Shown here: positions 45,241 to 54,341 of the stretch, piece after piece | How positions within the stretch are numbered: position 1 is the first letter of the stretch | How the letters are laid out: the number at the start of each line of letters is the position of its first letter | NCBI RefSeq assembly: GCF_013522705.1 | Contig: NZ_JAAMRE010000011.1 | Span: 62,001-126,000, forward strand | Origin: Pseudomonas lurida | GTDB lineage: Bacteria; Pseudomonadota; Gammaproteobacteria; Pseudomonadales; Pseudomonadaceae | Direction: 5' to 3' | DNA: 64,000 bases | Position numbers and translations under genes: made by a program | Notes under the pieces: model-generated | Seen by the model: the letters and a program-made list of their open reading frames with translations, nothing else | Told to the model about the DNA's origin: nothing | The model's database searches: none

Positions 45241-46359
45241 TCAAGGCGAAAGTAGATAGCCGCTGCGGTAGGCTTCGGTGCCTGCGACATGGCCGATGAC
45301 CATCCCGGCAGTGGCCATGCGGCGCAGCGAACGGGCGTAAAGCAGGCCGGCCGTGCGGCAGCGCACGGGCGTTACGCGGTCGGTAATGGGGTCGATGATT
45401 TCAGCGAGCAATTGCCCGGCTTCCAGGTACTCGCCGGGCAGGGCGGCAAACACCAGCAAGCCGCCCACCGGCGTGGCCACCGGCTCCACGCCGGCCAGCG
45501 GGGTGGCCGGGTAGGGCAGTTCGGGCAGGGGCGGTGCGTCGCCGGCGATGGCGCCGAAGCGGATCAGATAATCGATGATCGCCTGGCTGTCGAGGCTCGC
45601 CAGGCCATGGTTGACGTCGCCCTGGCCGCGCAGTTCGACGGTCACCGACAAACTGCCCAAGGGGATCGGAAACCGCGCGCCGAAGCGCTGCTGCAACTGC
45701 CACCACACCAGGCTGAAGCATTCGTCGAAGGACTGGCCGCCCGAGTCCGTGGCCAGCAGGTTGGCCTCCGAGCCAAGGTAGCGCGCCAACGCTTCGACCT
45801 GGGGCCAGGCTTCAGGTGTGGTGTACAGATGCGCCACCGCTTCGAAATCGCAGTGCAGGTCCAGCACCAGATCGGCGTCGCAGGCCAGGCGTTGCAGCAC
45901 CAGGCGCTGGGACTGCAACTGGGTCGTTGCGCTTTGCCCGGCCAGGGCGCTGACCAGGGCGGCACGGATCACTCGCACGTTGTGCTGCGGATCGTCGCCG
46001 AGCAACGCTTGGACCTGATTGCCTACCTCGTCGCTGAGGTCGACGAACAGCCGATTGAAGTTCTGCCCGCTCTCCAGTTCATAGCGGCCCAGCGGGGTGT
46101 CCATCAACACCTGTTCCAGGCCCGCCGGGTTGGCGACCGGCACCAACACGATTTCGCTGCGCAGGCGCCCGGCGGCGGCCAGTTCGGCCAGGCGCGCCTT
46201 TAAATGCCAGGCCACCAGCATGCCCGGCAATTCGTCGGCATGCAGCGACGCCTGGAGGTAGACCTTGCCGTGGCTGTGTTCCGGGCCAAAGTGAAAACTG
46301 TGGATCTGCCGCGCGGTGCCGGGCACCGGCGCGATCAATTGATGAATCCGATGACGCAT
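45241..46359 (-). CDS. AotO-like M14/aspartoacylase-family protein
   Basis: Zinc-dependent deacylase or carboxypeptidase-like protein of the succinylglutamate desuccinylase/aspartoacylase group, 372 residues. Probable zinc ligands are His40 and Glu43 in QASLHADELPG and a later His in LVLDLHCDFEAV. A gene of this family (aotO) sits between permease and ATPase in the P. aeruginosa arginine/ornithine operon, as here. The substrate is unknown; it may deacylate an acylated amino acid linked to uptake. It lies 13 bp before the ATPase gene and 9 bp after the permease gene. Confidence 0.87.
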   Translation of the reverse strand: MRHRIHQLIAPVPGTARQIHSFHFGPEHSHGKVYLQASLHADELPGMLVAWHLKARLAELAAAGRLRSEIVLVPVANPAGLEQVLMDTPLGRYELESGQNFNRLFVDLSDEVGNQVQALLGDDPQHNVRVIRAALVSALAGQSATTQLQSQRLVLQRLACDADLVLDLHCDFEAVAHLYTTPEAWPQVEALARYLGSEANLLATDSGGQSFDECFSLVWWQLQQRFGARFPIPLGSLSVTVELRGQGDVNHGLASLDSQAIIDYLIRFGAIAGDAPPLPELPYPATPLAGVEPVATPVGGLLVFAALPGEYLEAGQLLAEIIDPITDRVTPVRCRTAGLLYARSLRRMATAGMVIGHVAGTEAYRSGYLLSP

Positions 46360-46368
46360 GAACGCTCC

Positions 46369-47079
46369 TTAGTGGCTGGGGCCGAGAAACGCCAGCCAAC
46401 GCCGCTCCGCCAGGCGAAACAGGCCGACCAGGGCGAAGGTCACGGTCAGGTAGATCAGCGCGGCAATACCGAATGACTGAAAGGTCATAAAGGTGGCCGA
46501 GTTGGCGTCCCGAGCCACCTTGAGGATGTCCGGAATCGTCGCGGTAAACGCCACTGTGGTCGAGTGCAGCATCAGGATCACTTCGTTGCTGTAGTACGGC
46601 AGCGACCGGCGCAGCGCCGAGGGCATGATCACGTAGGCATATAGCTTCCAGCCGCTGAGCCCGTAGGCCTTGGCGGCTTCGACCTCGCCGTGGGCCATGC
46701 TGCGGATCGCGCCGGCGAAGATCTCCGTGGTGTAGGCGCAGGTGTTGAGGGCAAAGGCCAGGATGGTGCAGTTCATCGCATCGCGGAAAAACGCGTCCAG
46801 CACCGGTTGTGCACGCACGGCGGCAATGCTGTAGATGCCGGTGTAGCAGATCAGCAGCTGTATATAGAGCGGCGTGCCGCGAAACAGGTAGGTGTAGAAC
46901 TGCACCGGCCAGCGCACCAGCGGGTTGCGCGATACGCGGGCAATGGACAGCGGGATCGACACCAGAAACCCGATGACCAGTGCGGCGCTGAGCAGCCACA
47001 GGGTCATGGCCAGGCCGGTGACGTGCTGGCCGTCGCTATACAGAAACGGGCGCCAGTATTCCTGCAGGAGTTCGATCAT
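46369..47079 (-). CDS. Amino-acid ABC transporter permease (AotM/HisM-like)
   Basis: Inner-membrane permease of 236 residues with several hydrophobic segments. The EAA loop, which contacts the ATPase, is GEVEAAKAYGLSGWKLYAYV; LFRGTPLYIQLLICYTGIY is the other family signature. It overlaps the neighbouring permease gene by 4 bp. It pairs with that permease (HisQ-like) to form the channel of the importer. Confidence 0.93.
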   Translation of the reverse strand: MIELLQEYWRPFLYSDGQHVTGLAMTLWLLSAALVIGFLVSIPLSIARVSRNPLVRWPVQFYTYLFRGTPLYIQLLICYTGIYSIAAVRAQPVLDAFFRDAMNCTILAFALNTCAYTTEIFAGAIRSMAHGEVEAAKAYGLSGWKLYAYVIMPSALRRSLPYYSNEVILMLHSTTVAFTATIPDILKVARDANSATFMTFQSFGIAALIYLTVTFALVGLFRLAERRWLAFLGPSH

Positions 47080-47804
47080 CGCACGGCCTCCCGGGCGCCA
47101 GCGGAGTAGCGGCGTTCAAGACGGCGCAGGACAAAGTTGGAGGCACTGGTGATCAACAGGTAGATCAACGCGGCCAGTACCAGGAAGTAGAACAGCTGAT
47201 AAGTGCTTTTGCCGGCATCCTGTGCCGCCTTGACCAAGTCCGCCAGGCCGATGATCGACACCAGCGCGGTGGCCTTGAGCATCACCATCCAGTTATTGCC
47301 GATGCCCGGCAGGGCAAAGCGCATCATCTGCGGGAAAGTCACGTAGCGAAACCGCTGGCCGCGCTTGAGCCCGTAGGCGGTGGCGGCTTCCAGTTGGCCA
47401 CGGGGTACGGCGAGAATCGCGCCGCGAAACGTCTCGGTGAAGTAGGCACCGTAGATAAAGCCCAGGGTGATTACCCCGGCGCTGAATGGGTCGATCTCGA
47501 TGTACTCCCATTCCATCAAGTCGGTCAGACCGGTGAGCCAGGTTTGCAGGCTGTAGAAAATCAACAGCATCAGCACCAGGTCGGGTACGCCGCGGATCAG
47601 CGTGGTGTAGAGCTGCGCGGGGATACGCAGAAAGGGCAGGCTGGACAGTTTGGCGCTGGCGCCGAGCAACCCCAGCAATACGCTGACGGCCAGGGACAGC
47701 ACCGACAATTTGATGGTCATCCAGGTGCCTTGCAGCAACAGCGGGCCGAAACCCTTCAAGCTGAGTGCGCTCAGCCCGAGGGTTTGCAACAGTTCTTCGA
47801 ACAT
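47076..47804 (-). CDS. Amino-acid ABC transporter permease (AotQ/HisQ-like)
   Basis: Inner-membrane permease of 242 residues. It carries the LIRGVPDLVLMLLIFYSLQ signature near the N-terminus and the EAA loop GQLEAATAYGLKRGQRFRYV. It overlaps the second permease by 4 bp. A strong terminator-like hairpin lies between the binding-protein gene and this one, so membrane components should be made in smaller amounts than the periplasmic protein. Confidence 0.93.
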   Translation of the reverse strand: MFEELLQTLGLSALSLKGFGPLLLQGTWMTIKLSVLSLAVSVLLGLLGASAKLSSLPFLRIPAQLYTTLIRGVPDLVLMLLIFYSLQTWLTGLTDLMEWEYIEIDPFSAGVITLGFIYGAYFTETFRGAILAVPRGQLEAATAYGLKRGQRFRYVTFPQMMRFALPGIGNNWMVMLKATALVSIIGLADLVKAAQDAGKSTYQLFYFLVLAALIYLLITSASNFVLRRLERRYSAGAREAVR

Positions 47805-47824
47805 AAATCGGGACCTATGGCGAT

Positions 47825-47854
47825 AAAAAAGCGCCCCTGAATAAACAGGGGCGC
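47825..47854 (-). terminator. Attenuator between binding-protein and permease genes
   Basis: On the minus strand GCGCCCCTG and CAGGGGCGC form a perfect 9-bp stem with a 6-nt loop followed by six T, 7 bp after the binding-protein stop. It fits the usual device for making excess periplasmic binding protein. Confidence 0.85.
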
Positions 47855-47861
47855 CCAGGCA

Positions 47862-48641
47862 TTATTTGCCGCTGTACAGGTTCAGATCGCCAAAGTGTTT
47901 CTTCTGAATGGTGGCGTAGGTGCCATCATCGTGTAACGCTTTGATACCTTTATCCAAAAGGGCCTTCAACTCAGTGTTACCTTTTTTGATACCGACGGCG
48001 GTTTTGGACGGCAGCAAAGGGTCGTCGATGGCCGCGCTGACTTCATAGCCGGCGCCGGCCGGCGACTTCAAAAAGCCCAGTTCGGCTTGCAGCATGTCTT
48101 GTACCGAAGCGTCGAGGCGGCCGGAGGTCAAGTCAGCGTAAACCTGGTCCTGGTTCGCGTAGGCCTTGGTGGTTACACCGGCTTTATCCAGTACGGCCTT
48201 GGCGTAGGCTTCCTGAATGGTGCCTTGCTCGTAGCCAACGGTTTTGCCCTTGAGCGACTCCGGCGTGGAGTAGCCCGCGCCTTTCTTGAACACCAGCGAG
48301 GTCGGGCCGGAGAACAGCTCGTTAGAGAAGTCGATGGCCTTCATGCGGGCATCGGTGACGGTCATGGACGAAATCACGCCGTCGAATTTGTTGGCCTTGA
48401 GACCCGGAATCATGCCGTCGAAATCGCTTTCGACCCACTTGCACTTGACCTTCAGCTCGGCGCAGATGGCATTGCCCAAGTCGATATCGAAGCCCACCAG
48501 GCTGCCGTCGGCCGCCTTGGATTCGAACGGGGCGTAGGACGGGTCGACACCAAAACGCAATTCCTTGTATTCCTTGGCCAGCGCGGTACCGGCGGCCATG
48601 CACAGAGCCAGTGCAGAAAGGGTCAGCAATGCTTTTTTCAT
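47862..48641 (-). CDS. Periplasmic amino-acid-binding protein (HisJ/ArgT/AotJ-like)
   Basis: Solute-binding protein of a polar amino acid importer. It is 259 residues from ATG 48641; a start seven codons earlier is less likely since the signal peptide begins MKKALLTLSALALCMAAGTA and ends at ALAKEYKE. The mature part has the family-3 signature GFDIDLGNAICAELKVKCKW and ends FGDLNLYSGK. First gene of the transporter operon, downstream of a probable sigma-54 promoter and followed by an attenuator. Confidence 0.94.
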   Translation of the reverse strand: MKKALLTLSALALCMAAGTALAKEYKELRFGVDPSYAPFESKAADGSLVGFDIDLGNAICAELKVKCKWVESDFDGMIPGLKANKFDGVISSMTVTDARMKAIDFSNELFSGPTSLVFKKGAGYSTPESLKGKTVGYEQGTIQEAYAKAVLDKAGVTTKAYANQDQVYADLTSGRLDASVQDMLQAELGFLKSPAGAGYEVSAAIDDPLLPSKTAVGIKKGNTELKALLDKGIKALHDDGTYATIQKKHFGDLNLYSGK

Positions 48642-48721
48642 TATGTAATCCCTTGAAACCAAGATAAGCGCTTGTGGCGCGATTAGGACTGTTACTGAAC
48701 GGTGTCAGACGGATCCCAAGT

Positions 48722-48737
48722 AGCAATTTCTGCACCA
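48722..48737 (-). promoter_or_regulatory. Sigma-54 (-24/-12) promoter for the ABC transporter operon
   Basis: On the minus strand TGGTGCAGAAATTGCT matches the RpoN consensus TGGCACGNNNNTTGCW, with the essential GG and GC exactly 10 bp apart. Transcription would start near 48711, about 70 bp before the binding-protein ATG. Sigma-54 control is common for Pseudomonas amino acid importers. Confidence 0.7.
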
Positions 48738-48792
48738 TAGTTCCGAATGAGCGTTTTAAAAGGTAGGAAGGTAGCGTCGAGAGTGTAGGAGA

Positions 48793-48808
48793 TGCCCAAA
48801 AATGGGCA
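48793..48808. promoter_or_regulatory. Palindrome upstream of the sigma-54 promoter
   Basis: TGCCCA-AAAA-TGGGCA is a perfect inverted repeat about 90 bp upstream of the predicted start, where an enhancer-binding protein site is expected. It is also 35 bp after the ligase stop, so it may be a weak 3' hairpin instead. Confidence 0.45.
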
Positions 48809-48842
48809 CCGATTTTTCAATGCACCATTTGGGGGATTTGTC

Positions 48843-50477
48843 TCAGGCCAACAGGTCCTGCAAGGTCGCGAGGTTGTCGGCGTCTTCCACACTTTTATCC
48901 TGGCGCCAGCGCAACATTCGCGGGAACCGTACCGCAATCCCGCTTTTATGGCGCTTGGACAGGGCGATGCCCTCAAACCCCAACTCGAACACCATGCTCG
49001 GCGTCACGCTGCTGACCGGGCCGAATTTTTCCACGGTGGTCTTGCGCACGATGGCATCGACCTTGCGCATTTCCTCGTCGGTCAGCCCGGAGTAGGCCTT
49101 GGCGAACGGCACCAGCGTGCGTTCGCTGCCCGGCGGGCCATCCCACACCGCAAAGGTGTAGTCGCTGTAAAGGCTGGCGCGCCGCCCGTGGCCGCGCTGG
49201 GCGTAGATCAGCACCGCGTCGACGCTGAACGGGTCGACCTTCCATTTCCACCACACGCCCATGTCCTTGGTGCGGCCCACGCCGTAGAGGCCGTCGCGTG
49301 CCTTGAGCATCATGCCTTCCACCCCCAACCTTCGAGAATCCTCGCGCTGCTGCGCCAGATCCTGCCAGGTCGCGCCCGTCAGCAGCGGCGAAGGCAGCAG
49401 CACGGGTTGGTTGCACTGGGCGATCACCTGTTCCAACTGTGCCCGGCGCTCGGCCTGGGGATGGTTGCGCCAATCGTGACCCTGGTGTTCCAGCAGGTCA
49501 TAGGCGAGCACTGCCACTGGCGCGTCTTCCAGGACTTTTTTGCTCAGGGTCTTGCGACCGATCCGCTGTTGCAGCAGGGCAAAAGGTTGCACTGCGTCCT
49601 TCCACACCACGATCTCGCCGTCGATCACCGTGCCGTCGGGCAGGCCGCTCACCAGGCTGTGCAGTTCAGGAAAACGCTCCGTCACCAGCTCCTCGCCTCG
49701 GGACCAGACCCACAGGCGGCCCTCGCGCTTGACCACTTGCGCGCGAATGCCGTCCCACTTCCACTCCACCTGCCAGTTGCTGGGTGAACCAAGCAGGGTG
49801 TCGAATTGCTCCACCGGTTGCGCCAGGCCATGGGCCAGAAAAAACGGATACGGCTGCCCGCCACGCTGAGCGTGTTCGTCCGACGATTCGGCGGCGATCA
49901 GCTTCAGATACCCTTGCGGCGTAGGGCGATTGGACAAATCGGTGTAGCCCACCAGCCTTTGTGCCACGCGCTTGCTGTCCAACCCGGCCATCGCCGCGAG
50001 GGCGCGGGTGACCAGCAGTTTGGACACCCCCACACGGAAGCTGCCGGTGATCAGCTTGATACACACCATCAGGCTCGGTTGATCCAGTTGCGCCCACAGC
50101 GCCGGCAAGCGTTCGGCCAGCTCCGCCGGCGGCAGGCCACGCAAGGGCAACAGTTTTTCCTCCAGCCACACGGCCAGGCCGTCCTCCGAGGTGTAGGGCG
50201 ATTCCGGCAGCAGCAGGGAAACTGTCTCGGCCAGGTCGCCCACCGATTGGTAGCTTTCTTCGAACAGCCACGGCTCGATGCCCGACGCCTCGGTGGCCAT
50301 GTCACGCAGCAGGCGGGTCGGCACCAGTTGCCGTGGCCGCCCACCGGAGAGGAAATACACCGCCCACGCGGCGTCGGCCGGCGGGGCCTGGCGGAAGTAG
50401 GTTTGCAAAGCGGCAAGCTTGGCGTTGCTGGAGGTAGTGGCGTCGAGGTTGGCGTACAGCTCGGCGAAGGCCTTCAT
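48843..50477 (-). CDS. ATP-dependent DNA ligase of the Lhr/Exo repair cassette
   Basis: DNA ligase sealing nicks with ATP, distinct from the essential NAD-dependent LigA. The 544 residues contain an N-terminal DNA-binding region (about 1-200). The nucleotidyltransferase domain follows with the AMP-accepting Lys240 in EWKWDGIRAQV, then DGEIVVWKD, MLKARDGLYG and WKWKVDPFSVDAVL, and an OB fold. It overlaps the upstream exonuclease gene by 4 bp. In other proteobacteria this ligase sits directly with the lhr and pdeM genes; here the transporter operon separates them. Confidence 0.94.
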   Translation of the reverse strand: MKAFAELYANLDATTSSNAKLAALQTYFRQAPPADAAWAVYFLSGGRPRQLVPTRLLRDMATEASGIEPWLFEESYQSVGDLAETVSLLLPESPYTSEDGLAVWLEEKLLPLRGLPPAELAERLPALWAQLDQPSLMVCIKLITGSFRVGVSKLLVTRALAAMAGLDSKRVAQRLVGYTDLSNRPTPQGYLKLIAAESSDEHAQRGGQPYPFFLAHGLAQPVEQFDTLLGSPSNWQVEWKWDGIRAQVVKREGRLWVWSRGEELVTERFPELHSLVSGLPDGTVIDGEIVVWKDAVQPFALLQQRIGRKTLSKKVLEDAPVAVLAYDLLEHQGHDWRNHPQAERRAQLEQVIAQCNQPVLLPSPLLTGATWQDLAQQREDSRRLGVEGMMLKARDGLYGVGRTKDMGVWWKWKVDPFSVDAVLIYAQRGHGRRASLYSDYTFAVWDGPPGSERTLVPFAKAYSGLTDEEMRKVDAIVRKTTVEKFGPVSSVTPSMVFELGFEGIALSKRHKSGIAVRFPRMLRWRQDKSVEDADNLATLQDLLA

Positions 50478-51478
50478 GCCGAGACCTCTTCTTCGTCGTC
50501 CCCGTATTCGGTGGTGAAGCCCTGGGCATCCAAGCCTTTTTCACGCAGATGGCGAACCAGGACGCCGACGGAGCCGTGGGTCACCATCACCCGCTCGGCG
50601 CCGGTTTGCTCGATGGCCCACAACAGGCCCGGCCAGTCGGCGTGGTCCGACAGGACAAAACCGCGATCGACTCCGCGCCGCCGTCGGGTGCCGCGCAGGC
50701 GCATCCAACCGCTGGCGAAGGCATCGCTGTAATCGCCGAAGCGGCGTATCCATGTGCCGCCGCCGGTGGAGGGCGGCGCGATGATCAGCGCCTGGCGCAG
50801 CAGCGGGTCGTTTTTCTTGAAATCGCCGGCGTACAGGGTTTCGGGGATATAGATGCCGGCATCGCGATACACCCGGTTCAACGGCTCGACCGCGCCGTGG
50901 CAGAGGATCGGGCCGATGCTGGCGTCGATGCCATGCAGGATGCGCTGGGCTTTGCCGAAGGAATAACAGAACAACACGCTGGCTTTGCCGTTGGCGATAT
51001 TCCCACGCCACCACTCGTTGATTCCCGCAAAGATCTGCGCCTGCGGCTGCCAGCGGTAGATCGGCAGGCCGAAGGTGGATTCGGTAATAAACGTGTGGCA
51101 CCGCACCGGCTCGAAGGGCGCGCAGGTGCCATCGGGCTCGACTTTATAGTCGCCGGACGCTACCCAGACTTCGCCCTGATATTCGAGGCGCACCTGGGCC
51201 GAACCGAGTACATGCCCCGCCGGATGGAAACTCAAGGTTACCCCGTGGTGCACCAGACGTTCGCCGTAGGGCAAGGTCTGCAGGTTGATGTCATGCCCCA
51301 GTCGCGAGCGCAGGATACCTTCGCCGGGCGCGGCTGCGAGGTAGTGGGTGTTGCCGGTGCGGGCATGGTCGCCATGGGCGTGGGTGATTACGGAGCGTTC
51401 CACCGGGCGCCAGGGGTCAATGTAGAAATCCCCGGCGGGGCAATAGAGGCCTTCGGGGCGGGCGATGACAAGGTCCAT
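50474..51478 (-). CDS. Ligase-associated DNA damage response exonuclease (MBL fold)
   Basis: Metallo-beta-lactamase/beta-CASP nuclease of the SNM1/CPSF73 type, predicted to trim DNA ends before ligation. The 334 residues carry the metal motif VITHAHGDHARTG (His33, His35, Asp37, His38). The beta-CASP segments ASVLFCYSFGKAQRIL and RGFVLSDHADWPGLL follow. It is the first gene of the run and is coupled to the ligase through ATGA. A 258-bp gap with a degenerate REP-like repeat separates it from the acylase gene upstream. Confidence 0.93.
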   Translation of the reverse strand: MDLVIARPEGLYCPAGDFYIDPWRPVERSVITHAHGDHARTGNTHYLAAAPGEGILRSRLGHDINLQTLPYGERLVHHGVTLSFHPAGHVLGSAQVRLEYQGEVWVASGDYKVEPDGTCAPFEPVRCHTFITESTFGLPIYRWQPQAQIFAGINEWWRGNIANGKASVLFCYSFGKAQRILHGIDASIGPILCHGAVEPLNRVYRDAGIYIPETLYAGDFKKNDPLLRQALIIAPPSTGGGTWIRRFGDYSDAFASGWMRLRGTRRRRGVDRGFVLSDHADWPGLLWAIEQTGAERVMVTHGSVGVLVRHLREKGLDAQGFTTEYGDDEEEVSA

Positions 51479-51636
51479 GGGATGACCGCAAGAGGGGCTT
51501 GTTACTTATGAGGCAGGGGCGAGCGCAGAAGTTCTATCTGAATGCATGTGGATCCTGGTTGTTCCAGCAGGCTACCGATGATCAACGGCGAAACCGGCTG
51601 ATCGTACTTCAATGGACGTTCGACACTGGCTGAAAA

Positions 51637-51721
51637 GGTGGGAGGGGCATAGGCATCTGCATCAATCTAAAGGCAGACACCTGACTCTGTGGTGAGCCGG
51701 TTTACCACAACAAGCCCCTCC
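51637..51721. repeat. Degenerate REP-like inverted repeat
   Basis: GGTGGGAGGGGC (51637-51648) and GCCCCTCC (51714-51721) are opposed arms, with an inner TGTGGT/ACCACA stem (51688-51693, 51704-51709). It lies between the acylase stop and the exonuclease start, and is a weaker relative of the other REP pairs. Confidence 0.55.
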
Positions 51722-51736
51722 TGCATTTTCCAGCGT

Positions 51737-54178
51737 TTACTTGCCTGGGGTCAGGGTCAGGCGGGTCTTGCCGTACACCTTGTCGAAGTTCTGCGGCTGC
51801 ATCGGGAAGCTCAGGTATTGCGCCTTGAGCGACGGGTCGATGCCATTGGCATAGTTCGGACTGGCCGGGTTACCGGATTGGCCGATGCCACCCTGGCCCA
51901 TCATCGGTTCCGCCTGGCCGAAGTCGACGATCATGCGCAATGCCGGCACCTGGGTAGTGTTGAAATCCTGGCCCCAACTGTAAGGCGCCGAGTTCAAGGT
52001 GTTATGGTCGCCGCCACTGGCCAGCGGCCCACGGATCACTTGGCCTTGCGCGTTTTTCCAGGTGGTGCTGTGCAACTTGCCCCACTGCCACGCCTTGTGG
52101 TCCGTACCCAGTTGGCTGTCGCCAGCGGTAATGGCGGCCGCCAGGCTGCGTGCGAGGATCGTCGGCTTGTCTTCCTTCTGTGCGGTGCGCACGTCGTCCC
52201 AGAACGGGCTGTCTTCACGGCCCAGCAGGTGGTCGGCCTGGGCGGCGTAGGAGAGGCCGGCGTTGCTCACGAAGGCTTTCCAGCTGGCGCTGTTTTCCGG
52301 GCCGAGTTCGTCGAGGAAGATCTGTCGGGTGCTCTCCTGCAGGAACAGTTCGTAGAGCGCTGCGTCCGAGGACGTCGATACCAGGCGACCATCGAATGCC
52401 ATCAAGCGCTTCAGCGCTTCCCGTGCCTTGGCCTGCTCGGCGGCCGGCAACCCATCCATCGCCTGCTTCAATGGCTGGGCCATGCCCGGCGCCTGGAACA
52501 TGCTCTTGAGCTTGGCGGCGAAGGCCGTGGTCTGGTCGTATTGCATGGCGATCACGCTGCGGCTGTCGTGTTTGCCGGCATTGGCCAGTTGCGCCAGGCG
52601 TTCGCTGCGCTCCGGCGCATCCCAGGAGTTGGATAGCTGCATGCCATAGCCGCGTGGCGCGGTGCGCTGGTTGGCGGTGCCGATCCAGCCCTGGGGCGGG
52701 TCCTGGTCATAGGGGTGCAGCATCGCATCGGCGTAACCGTCCCAGTCAAAGCGACCCTCCCAGCCCGGCGACGGCAACAGGCCTTCACCTTCACGGCGGT
52801 TGGGAAAGCGACCGGTGACCTGCCAGCCGATATTGCTTGCGTCGGCGAAGATCATGTTCAGGGCGATCGCGCGGATTTCCCGGGTGGCGTCCGAGGCTTT
52901 ACCGGCATTTTGCGCGCGGGACAGGTCGAAGAACGCGTCCAGGCTCTTATCATCTTTGAAGTCGGCGCTTTGCAGGGCCAGGCCCAAACCGCTGGTCAAG
53001 GCCTGGCTGCTATTGAGCAGAGCACCGTGGCGGGTTTCGTAGACGACTTCGCGGATTGAGCGTTGGCCCTTGATAAAGAAGGTTTCGTTACGCACGCCGG
53101 CCGGCAGCCATTTGCCGTTGTTTTCGTAATACAGGGCGGAGCCCTGGCGTTTGACCTTTTCCAGGAACAGGTCCTGGGTGTCGCCCTTGACCGCGCTCAT
53201 GCTCCACGCCACTTTGCCGTTGAACCCGGACAGCAGTGTGGGCAGCCCGGCAATCGAGGCACCCACGGCCTGGTATTTCGGGGCGCGGATCTGCACGTAG
53301 CTCCACGGCGACGGTGCCTGTGGCTGGGCTGCGAAATCGCTGGCCAGCAGGCTCTTGCCGGCGCGGCTGCGCTGCGGACCGATGGCCCAGTTGCTTGACG
53401 TGGTGACCGCCAGCGCGTTGAGGCTGCTCAACTGCTGACTGACCGCGTCGAGTCCCGCCAGGCCGGTGATCTGGCCCAGATTGATGCCTTTGAGTTTGTC
53501 GGCTTCGGCCAGTGGGATCGGCTCATCCGGCGCGCTTGGTGTAAGCCAGGCGAGCTTGTCGACGCCAACTTTCTGCGCCAGCACCAGGGACGCCAATTCC
53601 TCCTGCAGGTTGGCCGACTCGCTGAAATTGAGCAGGCAGAACAGCAGTGCGGAATCTTCCGGTTTCCAGTACTCGGGCGTGTAGCCGGTCTGGGCCAGAT
53701 CCGGCGGCAGCTTGTCGCGGTAGCGGAACAGATAGGCATTGACACCGCGGGCGTACACTTCGAAGAACCGCTTGAGGCGCGGCGACGAGGCGTTATACAG
53801 CTCGCCGGCACTTTTTTTCAGGTTGACCGCTCGCATAAAGCGGTCCACGTCCAACACCTCAGGGCCCGACATTTCCGCCAGACGGCCCTGGGCCAGCAGG
53901 CGCAGGGTGACCATCTGCTGGATCCGGTCGCTGGCGTGCACGTACCCAAGGCTGAACAGCGCATCGTGGAAGGTGTTGCTTTCGATCAGCGGCATGCCCT
54001 GGGCATTGCGGCGCACCGACACATTCTGGGCCAGGCCCTTGAGCGGCTGTACGCCGGCCACCGGCGGCAGGGTGTCCTGGGTGCTTTGGAGTTGGCAACC
54101 GGCCAGGCTCAATGCACTGGCCACTGCCGCGGCAACGCCGAACCGGGGAAGAAAATGTGAAAGGGCTGGCGAGGCCAT
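51737..54178 (-). CDS. quiP: Penicillin acylase family lipoprotein (QuiP-like acyl-homoserine lactone acylase)
   Basis: Ntn-hydrolase of 813 residues made as a precursor that cuts itself into alpha and beta chains. A lipobox (LSLAGC, Cys near 28) suggests a lipoprotein, periplasmic or at the outer membrane. The beta chain should start at Ser262 in [20 protein letters not shown], the usual SNxW nucleophile site. P. aeruginosa QuiP (long-chain AHL acylase) is the closest named relative by length and gene neighbourhood, but activity on AHLs, beta-lactams or peptides cannot be told from sequence. The symbol is tentative. The next gene upstream on this strand is the SEC-C gene, 163 bp away. Confidence 0.85.
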   Translation of the reverse strand: MASPALSHFLPRFGVAAAVASALSLAGCQLQSTQDTLPPVAGVQPLKGLAQNVSVRRNAQGMPLIESNTFHDALFSLGYVHASDRIQQMVTLRLLAQGRLAEMSGPEVLDVDRFMRAVNLKKSAGELYNASSPRLKRFFEVYARGVNAYLFRYRDKLPPDLAQTGYTPEYWKPEDSALLFCLLNFSESANLQEELASLVLAQKVGVDKLAWLTPSAPDEPIPLAEADKLKGINLGQITGLAGLDAVSQQLSSLNALAVTTSSNWAIGPQRSRAGKSLLASDFAAQPQAPSPWSYVQIRAPKYQAVGASIAGLPTLLSGFNGKVAWSMSAVKGDTQDLFLEKVKRQGSALYYENNGKWLPAGVRNETFFIKGQRSIREVVYETRHGALLNSSQALTSGLGLALQSADFKDDKSLDAFFDLSRAQNAGKASDATREIRAIALNMIFADASNIGWQVTGRFPNRREGEGLLPSPGWEGRFDWDGYADAMLHPYDQDPPQGWIGTANQRTAPRGYGMQLSNSWDAPERSERLAQLANAGKHDSRSVIAMQYDQTTAFAAKLKSMFQAPGMAQPLKQAMDGLPAAEQAKAREALKRLMAFDGRLVSTSSDAALYELFLQESTRQIFLDELGPENSASWKAFVSNAGLSYAAQADHLLGREDSPFWDDVRTAQKEDKPTILARSLAAAITAGDSQLGTDHKAWQWGKLHSTTWKNAQGQVIRGPLASGGDHNTLNSAPYSWGQDFNTTQVPALRMIVDFGQAEPMMGQGGIGQSGNPASPNYANGIDPSLKAQYLSFPMQPQNFDKVYGKTRLTLTPGK

Positions 54179-54288
54179 GGCAAAGCTCCTGCGGGGGGTA
54201 GCGTCAGTAAAGGCGCTACGTTAGTGAGCGCGGTGAAACGACGCAAGCAGGAGTTGTGTAATTGCGTAAGCCTTGGGCAAAACAGTGT

Positions 54289-54310
54289 GGGAGGCGTTTG
54301 GAATCCTCCC
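54289..54310 (-). terminator. Hairpin between the SEC-C gene and quiP
   Basis: GGGAGG and CCTCCC are inverted arms about 10 bp apart, 30 bp after the stop of the histidine-rich SEC-C gene. There is no T run on the minus strand, so termination would be weak. Confidence 0.35.
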
Positions 54311-54341
54311 ATGAGGGTCAAGTGAATGTCAGCGGTCGCGA

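Noticed and set aside
43068..45299. 743-codon open frame on the plus strand opposite the helicase and ABC ATPase
   Set aside because: It spans two well-defined genes on the other strand and their gap; no motif, no start signal.
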